A DNA stretch of 64,000 bases, from assembly GCA_038045445.1 (NCBI GenBank), contig JBBSYC010000001.1:81771-145770 (forward strand). The letters run 5' to 3'. A program made the position numbers and the translations under genes. Source of the DNA: SICU01 sp038045445. Lineage in GTDB: Archaea; Nanobdellota; Nanobdellia; Pacearchaeales; GW2011-AR1. The notes under the pieces were generated by a model. The model saw only the letters and a program-made list of their open reading frames with translations. It ran no database searches and had not been told where the DNA came from. Positions 59,715-64,000 of the stretch are shown here, one piece after another (the first letter of the stretch is position 1; each line of letters begins with the position of its first letter).

Positions 59715-62033
59715 TTAAAATATTGTTTTTTGTTTAAAATTCTTTGTAATTTCCTCAACGGATGTGTTAAAAAAATGGAGTATTGTGTCTGCTAGAGGAG
59801 TTATCTGTTTTTTTACATAGTGTTCATAATCTATTTTGCTTTTGTGTTTTTGTATTGGTTCAGGTCCGTTTTCAGTTATGAAATATTCTATAACATTAGA
59901 TTCTAATTTATCAAGTAGTCTTGCTGCCTTCACATGAGGAGGGGTTGTTTTTGTATATTTGTCAAGATTCTTTCTTATAGATTTTCTATATACTAATTTT
60001 GAATCTATTTTTCCAGATCTTATCTTTTTTATGTAATCTTTTATGAATTGTATAGGGTCTTCTTTATGAAAGACTTTATTTAGCAATTCTATCTGGAACT
60101 CTTTAGCTGCGTCTGTCCAATCTCCTCTTATTGCTTCCAACCCTACTATCTCCAATGATTCTTTTCCATTAGATTCTACAAGTCCAGCATATCTTTTCTT
60201 AGAACCTGCTTCTTCTTTTGAGTTTCTTATTTTTGGGAGCATAAATGCCTTGTAATACTTCTTAAATTCTAGTTCAAGATAAGATTTTCTATTATAATTT
60301 TCTCTTATATGTTCCTCGTAAAATTTATTTATATAATTTTGTATTTCCTTGCCTAATTCCAATGGGTTTTTGTTATCTGTTTTTAGGAATATGGAATCTG
60401 TATCTGAATATATTGTAGGTATTCCTTTTTCCTCTACTTTTTTCGCAGTCAATCTTATTATCTCCTGACCAAAGTGGGTAATTGCATTTGCAAGATTAAG
60501 GCTGAAATATCTACAATTCGGTGAAGCGAGAACACCGAAAAATGAATTCATTATTATTTTTATTGCGTAACTTGAAAGTTCTCTTGACTCTCTTTTTGCT
60601 TTCTCTCTCTCATTGTGTAGTTTTTCTATTATATATGGAAGAATGCCTTCTTCGTTCTTAAAATATGCTTTGTTTGGAGACTCTATTGAGTTTTTTTCTT
60701 TGGTTTCAATCATGGATATTGGGTCTATGTTAAATGTTTTTATTATTGAAGGATATAGAGACTTGAAATCCAGAACAAGAACATTTTCATATATGCCTGG
60801 ATTTGGTTCCATGACGTAACCTCCTTTAATTCGCTCTTCTTTCTCTTTGTAATTCAATGTAGGAGAAACTATGCCTCTTTTAGTTGCTTCTCTTATATAT
60901 AACGAATCGAAAGCTACTATTGAACCAGTTAGTTTGTTTAAAGGAAGACCCGTTAATATCGAACGTTCTATTGCTAAATCCAATATTTTTGTTTTAATTA
61001 GCAAATTGTATGCTAGTTTGCAATCTTGAATATTATATTCTACAAGTTTCTTTTTGTCTGTGTGGTAAAGTTTTTCTAATTCTTCATGTCTATCTTTTCC
61101 ACTTATTATCTTTCCCTCTCCAAGCATTGCTTGAGAAACGTCTTCTAAAGTATAAGATTCAAACTCTTTGTTTTTTATTGATGGTGCTTCTTGGATAAAC
61201 GGGTCTTTTATCAGGTTTAGGCCGTCCAATACTTGTCTTCCAGGTATGTTTGCTGTTGAGCTTCTAAAAAAGTTACTTTCTATTTTTATTCTTGCATTCT
61301 CGTTTGTTCTTCCCAAGTCAAAAGAGATATTATTTTCTTCAAATTTTTTCTTTAGATAGTTTAGATCAAAATCTATTACGTGCCATCCTGTTATTATGTC
61401 TGGGTCAAATCTTTGAATTTCTTCTTTGAATTTTATTAGTAATTCCTGCTCCGTTTTACATTCTACTGCTCTTTCTACTCTTTTTTCACTTATTATAAAA
61501 TTCTTTTCATAATTGTCACTATATAATCCAATGCAAAACAAATCTCCCGTCTTTTTGTCTGTTTCTATATCTAAAGACAGTACTTTTAATGGAATATTCG
61601 ATTGCGAAGGTTTTATTTTGGCTTCTTTAAATACTAAATCTACTTTTTCTGAAGGCTCTGTTTCGCCCGTAATTTCTATGGTGTTGTGAAGATTGTTATC
61701 TATTATATACCTCATTGTGGGACTTAAATCTGCCTCGTAGGTGTTCAGATTTTTTTGATGAACTGCTTTTATTATTTTGATTAATTCGGATTTGTCTTCG
61801 TGAGATATTTTTACAACTTTTTCTTCATATTTATTTGAAAGACTCGTCTTTTCTACTTTAGCTTTTTGAATTATATTTTTTGATTTTTGAATGTCTGTTT
61901 CTTTCAGATAAAAGTATGGAGTGAATGGAACTACTGTTGCAAATGATTTTTGGTTTTCTAATCTTCCAAATATTTTTATGAATGTTCTTCCTTCTTCGCT
62001 TGAAGAAGATATGTTTACTATGTATGCTTTCAT
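59715..62033 (-). CDS. polB: Family B DNA polymerase
   Basis: A 772-aa replicative polymerase. Exo I is VLSLDIETDKK, Exo II DIITGWHVIDFDLNYL, Exo III YNIQDCKLAYNL; polymerase motif A DFKSLYPSII, motif B in SSYAIKIIMNSFFG, motif C YSDTDSIFL. All catalytic acids are present, so it has both proofreading and synthesis. Length is normal for archaeal PolB1/B3. No intein, in contrast to topA. It is transcribed alone. Confidence 0.96.
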   Translation of the reverse strand: MKAYIVNISSSSEEGRTFIKIFGRLENQKSFATVVPFTPYFYLKETDIQKSKNIIQKAKVEKTSLSNKYEEKVVKISHEDKSELIKIIKAVHQKNLNTYEADLSPTMRYIIDNNLHNTIEITGETEPSEKVDLVFKEAKIKPSQSNIPLKVLSLDIETDKKTGDLFCIGLYSDNYEKNFIISEKRVERAVECKTEQELLIKFKEEIQRFDPDIITGWHVIDFDLNYLKKKFEENNISFDLGRTNENARIKIESNFFRSSTANIPGRQVLDGLNLIKDPFIQEAPSIKNKEFESYTLEDVSQAMLGEGKIISGKDRHEELEKLYHTDKKKLVEYNIQDCKLAYNLLIKTKILDLAIERSILTGLPLNKLTGSIVAFDSLYIREATKRGIVSPTLNYKEKEERIKGGYVMEPNPGIYENVLVLDFKSLYPSIIKTFNIDPISMIETKEKNSIESPNKAYFKNEEGILPYIIEKLHNEREKAKRESRELSSYAIKIIMNSFFGVLASPNCRYFSLNLANAITHFGQEIIRLTAKKVEEKGIPTIYSDTDSIFLKTDNKNPLELGKEIQNYINKFYEEHIRENYNRKSYLELEFKKYYKAFMLPKIRNSKEEAGSKKRYAGLVESNGKESLEIVGLEAIRGDWTDAAKEFQIELLNKVFHKEDPIQFIKDYIKKIRSGKIDSKLVYRKSIRKNLDKYTKTTPPHVKAARLLDKLESNVIEYFITENGPEPIQKHKSKIDYEHYVKKQITPLADTILHFFNTSVEEITKNFKQKTIF

Positions 62034-62239
62034 GAGGTTATTTTGGGGTTGTTGTTTTTAATATCTTGTTTTTAGTTCATTAGGCATTTTAATCAATTTT
62101 CTTGCTGAAACTTCTAAGGATATAGGGTATCTTGATAAATGAGATATGGTAATACCATTCTACAGCATTTTTAATAAGCGGTATGAAGATTCTAAATAAA
62201 TACCTAAATCTTTTTAAGTAGAATAATTATTCATAAAAA

Positions 62240-62398
62240 ATGAGCAAAGAAGAAATTAACAAAAAGATGAGTAAGTTAGAGAAGTGGGGTCTTGGGATAT
62301 GCATTTCACTCCTTGCTTGGATAGTTACTGGTCCAGTAGCTAACACTCTAACATCAGCTTTAAGGGATGTGCATTATAGGTCTCAGGCAGATAAATGA
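62240..62398 (+). CDS. Small single-pass membrane protein
   Basis: A 52-aa protein: charged N-terminus MSKEEINKKMSKLEKW, one membrane helix (LGICISLLAWIVTGPVANTL), then a short polar tail ending at TGA. After the TGA the same frame continues for 47 codons of protein-like sequence to TAA 62542. Either this is a 52-aa protein or the first part of a 100-aa protein interrupted by TGA. TTTTTAAG upstream may be the TATA. Confidence 0.5.
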   Translation: MSKEEINKKMSKLEKWGLGICISLLAWIVTGPVANTLTSALRDVHYRSQADK

Positions 62399-62542
62399 TT
62401 AGCTTCACCTCACCAAATAAAAACACTTGAAGAAATGAAAAGAAATCCTTACGCTCCGTACAGAGATTTTAGAGATTCATTAAATGAGCTAATTCCTTTT
62501 TATCAGTTAAACAACAACCCTTATGAAATAGGTTCTCGATAA
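62399..62542 (+). pseudogene. In-frame continuation after TGA (gene remnant or readthrough part)
   Basis: This continues the frame of the preceding small gene for 47 codons to TAA: LASPHQIKTLEEMKRNP..., RDFRDSLNELIPFYQLNN. The composition is polar and coding-like. An internal ATG (62435) would give only 35 aa. Nonsense mutation is the simplest explanation. Confidence 0.4.
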
Positions 62543-62553
62543 GTTCATAGAAA

Positions 62554-63852
62554 TCAAACAGGTCTAAGATGGCTCCACTTCTCTAAAGCCATTTTCAATT
62601 CAGGATTATACTTTGCATGTTCTTCTAAACTTTCACCTTCATGAATTGCATCTATTGCCTGTCTCGTCGCCATTGCGCCAGCTCTTGTTCCTTTAGGATG
62701 ACCATGTATTCCTCCAGAAACAAGCATAACACATTCATCTCCAAATAATTTCATTAAATCTGGCACAAGACCTGGATGTAATCCCCCAGATGTAACTGGA
62801 AATGCTTGTTTCAAACCATGCCAATCCTGTTCAAGTCTAACATTCTTTTTTTCATCAACTTTCTTCTCACGCAAAGTATCGCTTATATTTTTAACTTCTT
62901 CAGACGTTCCTACAAGTTTCCCAACAGCTGTTCCAGAATGTATTTGATCTACACCAATCATTCTCATTAGTTTAGCAAGCATATACATAGACATCCCATG
63001 TTTTGGATTTCTGTCAAACATTGCATGCATTGCTCTGTGAGCATGAATTGCCATCCCATAATCTCCAAGAGTCTTGCGTAAAGTCTGCACTCCAGAATAA
63101 CCAGTAACAACAACATCAATCATTGCATGTTTAAATCCATAATTATGCAACAACTTCGCACGACGTTTCATTTCGTCTGTTTCAGCAGTTATATTGATAT
63201 AAGCGTCTTTAATATCTCCTGTTGCCTTTTCAGCCTTATCTCTTAACTTACCAAGTAACTTCACGCGTTTATCAAAATTGTTAAAACTCGTAGATGTCAA
63301 GTTTTCATCATCTTTAACAAAGTCAAATCCCCCCATCCAAGTTTCATAACCTATCTCTGCATGTTCAGCATCTGTAAATCCTATTTTTGGTTTGGGAACA
63401 GCTCCAAGCATAGGTCTTTTGTAAACATTCATCATTTTTCTTATACCCTGCATTCCATGTCTCGGACCAGAAAAACTTTTTAAGTAGCTTTTAGGAAAAT
63501 GAATATCCATCAATCTCAAATTATCAAGAGCCTTCATTCCAAATATATTTCCACCAATTCCGCTCAACAATTGAGGGCAATTTCCTTTTTCCCATAAATC
63601 TAGAGGATAAGCTACTTTTACATAATTTCCACTAATAGAATAAGGGTGAGCCATTAATTTTTTCATCCGTGGAGGCATTTTGAAGAGAGTTGTCCATGTC
63701 CCAGTAGAACTTTCAGATGCAATTCTTCCAACAGCCTCATTGACACTTACAGATTTAGAAGGTTCAAAATAAAAAAGAGCAATCAATTCATCTTTAGACG
63801 GCTTGTATGACGAGTCAACAAAATCTAAATACCACTCAACACTCTTTTGCAT
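62554..63852 (-). CDS. rbcL: RuBisCO large subunit, archaeal (form III-type)
   Basis: A 432-aa ribulose-1,5-bisphosphate carboxylase. Active-site blocks: TGTWTTLF, GAVPKPKIG (Lys), GGFDFVKDDENLTS (carbamylated Lys with metal-binding Asp, Glu), AIHAHRAMHAMF (His, Arg), HSGTAVGKLVG (loop 6 Lys), VTSGGLHPGLV and MLVSGGIHGHPKG. In archaea this enzyme works in the AMP/nucleoside salvage pathway, turning ribulose bisphosphate and CO2 into 3-phosphoglycerate; its usual partners (AMP phosphorylase, ribose-bisphosphate isomerase) are not in this window. Form III versus II/III cannot be settled by eye. Confidence 0.95.
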   Translation of the reverse strand: MQKSVEWYLDFVDSSYKPSKDELIALFYFEPSKSVSVNEAVGRIASESSTGTWTTLFKMPPRMKKLMAHPYSISGNYVKVAYPLDLWEKGNCPQLLSGIGGNIFGMKALDNLRLMDIHFPKSYLKSFSGPRHGMQGIRKMMNVYKRPMLGAVPKPKIGFTDAEHAEIGYETWMGGFDFVKDDENLTSTSFNNFDKRVKLLGKLRDKAEKATGDIKDAYINITAETDEMKRRAKLLHNYGFKHAMIDVVVTGYSGVQTLRKTLGDYGMAIHAHRAMHAMFDRNPKHGMSMYMLAKLMRMIGVDQIHSGTAVGKLVGTSEEVKNISDTLREKKVDEKKNVRLEQDWHGLKQAFPVTSGGLHPGLVPDLMKLFGDECVMLVSGGIHGHPKGTRAGAMATRQAIDAIHEGESLEEHAKYNPELKMALEKWSHLRPV

Positions 63853-63870
63853 TCCAGAGAAATAATTCTT

Positions 63871-63882
63871 TATTTTATAAAT
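63871..63882 (-). promoter_or_regulatory. TATA box of RuBisCO gene
   Basis: On the minus strand ATTTATAAAATA is centred about 25 nt before ATG 63852, consistent with a leaderless transcript. A second TATA-like ATTTAAATA on the plus strand (about 63937) probably belongs to a gene beyond the window. Confidence 0.55.
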
Positions 63883-64000
63883 GGTTCTATAAATTTATGA
63901 ACAATAGATTAACTTTATAGTTACAACTGGAGAAAGATTTAAATAGGAGAGTGACCCTATTTAGAGAGGTTTTATAAACTATAAATATCTCTAATTGTAT

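Noticed and set aside
1..64000. CRISPR arrays, rRNA genes, transposase genes
   Set aside because: No regularly spaced repeat series, rRNA segment or transposase-like protein was seen in the window.

Overview
The window comes from an AT-rich archaeon. Archaeal markers include aRF1 (NIKS and GGQ motifs), L15e, TFS, archaeal NAC, Cdc48, family B DNA polymerase, a Sec61-beta-type subunit, type II methionine aminopeptidase and class III signal-peptide pilins. TATA boxes about 25 nt before ATG point to many leaderless genes. Short genes, a form III-type RuBisCO, a bacterial-type grpE-dnaK-dnaJ set and many small proteins of unknown function suggest a DPANN lineage (Woesearchaeota/Pacearchaeota-like). 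That placement is inferred from content; no rRNA is present.

Layout. 1-3.9 kb: two membrane-anchored surface proteins with the same Gly-rich stalk and anchor. 3.9-18 kb: translation and repair genes (prf1, valS, nth, secG, nac, minD, metG and its separate tRNA-binding domain) mixed with three toxin-antitoxin-like pairs (DUF433/DUF5615, HicAB, DUF4258/DUF2283) and a phosphoesterase gene broken around a nucleotidyltransferase-like gene. 18-24.4 kb: a NYN nuclease beside a membrane-anchored ATPase, tRNA-Gly, an MFS transporter, a Pif1-type helicase, tRNA-Leu, ppa, and tRNA-Ile just beyond. 24.7-35.3 kb: a type IV-pilus-like locus with pilin, minor pilin-like proteins, a large VWA protein, a RAD55/KaiC-like ATPase, two TadC-like membrane proteins, a TadA-like ATPase and two divergent class III pilins. 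35.3-49.4 kb: L15e, an intein-containing topA, RNA-modification genes, map, and a heat-shock cluster. 49.4-57.6 kb: Cdc48, signal peptidase, TFS, a metallopeptidase, tRNA-Lys, a phospholipid synthase. 57.7-64 kb: a beta-helix surface protein, DNA polymerase B and RuBisCO.

The signals least explained by ordinary annotation are non-coding. Three of the four tRNA genes are followed by a short hairpin-bearing insert and then a second copy of their own 3' end; two of the inserts (Ile, Lys) share a motif in the same orientation relative to the tRNA. Two far-apart intergenic elements (about 5.7 and 49.5 kb) share exact 18-nt and 17-nt boxes that can pair. GC-rich palindromes also occur between genes and apparently inside metG. 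Two of the three toxin genes are broken by one-base changes at A-runs, one of them exactly on a canonical -1 slippery site.
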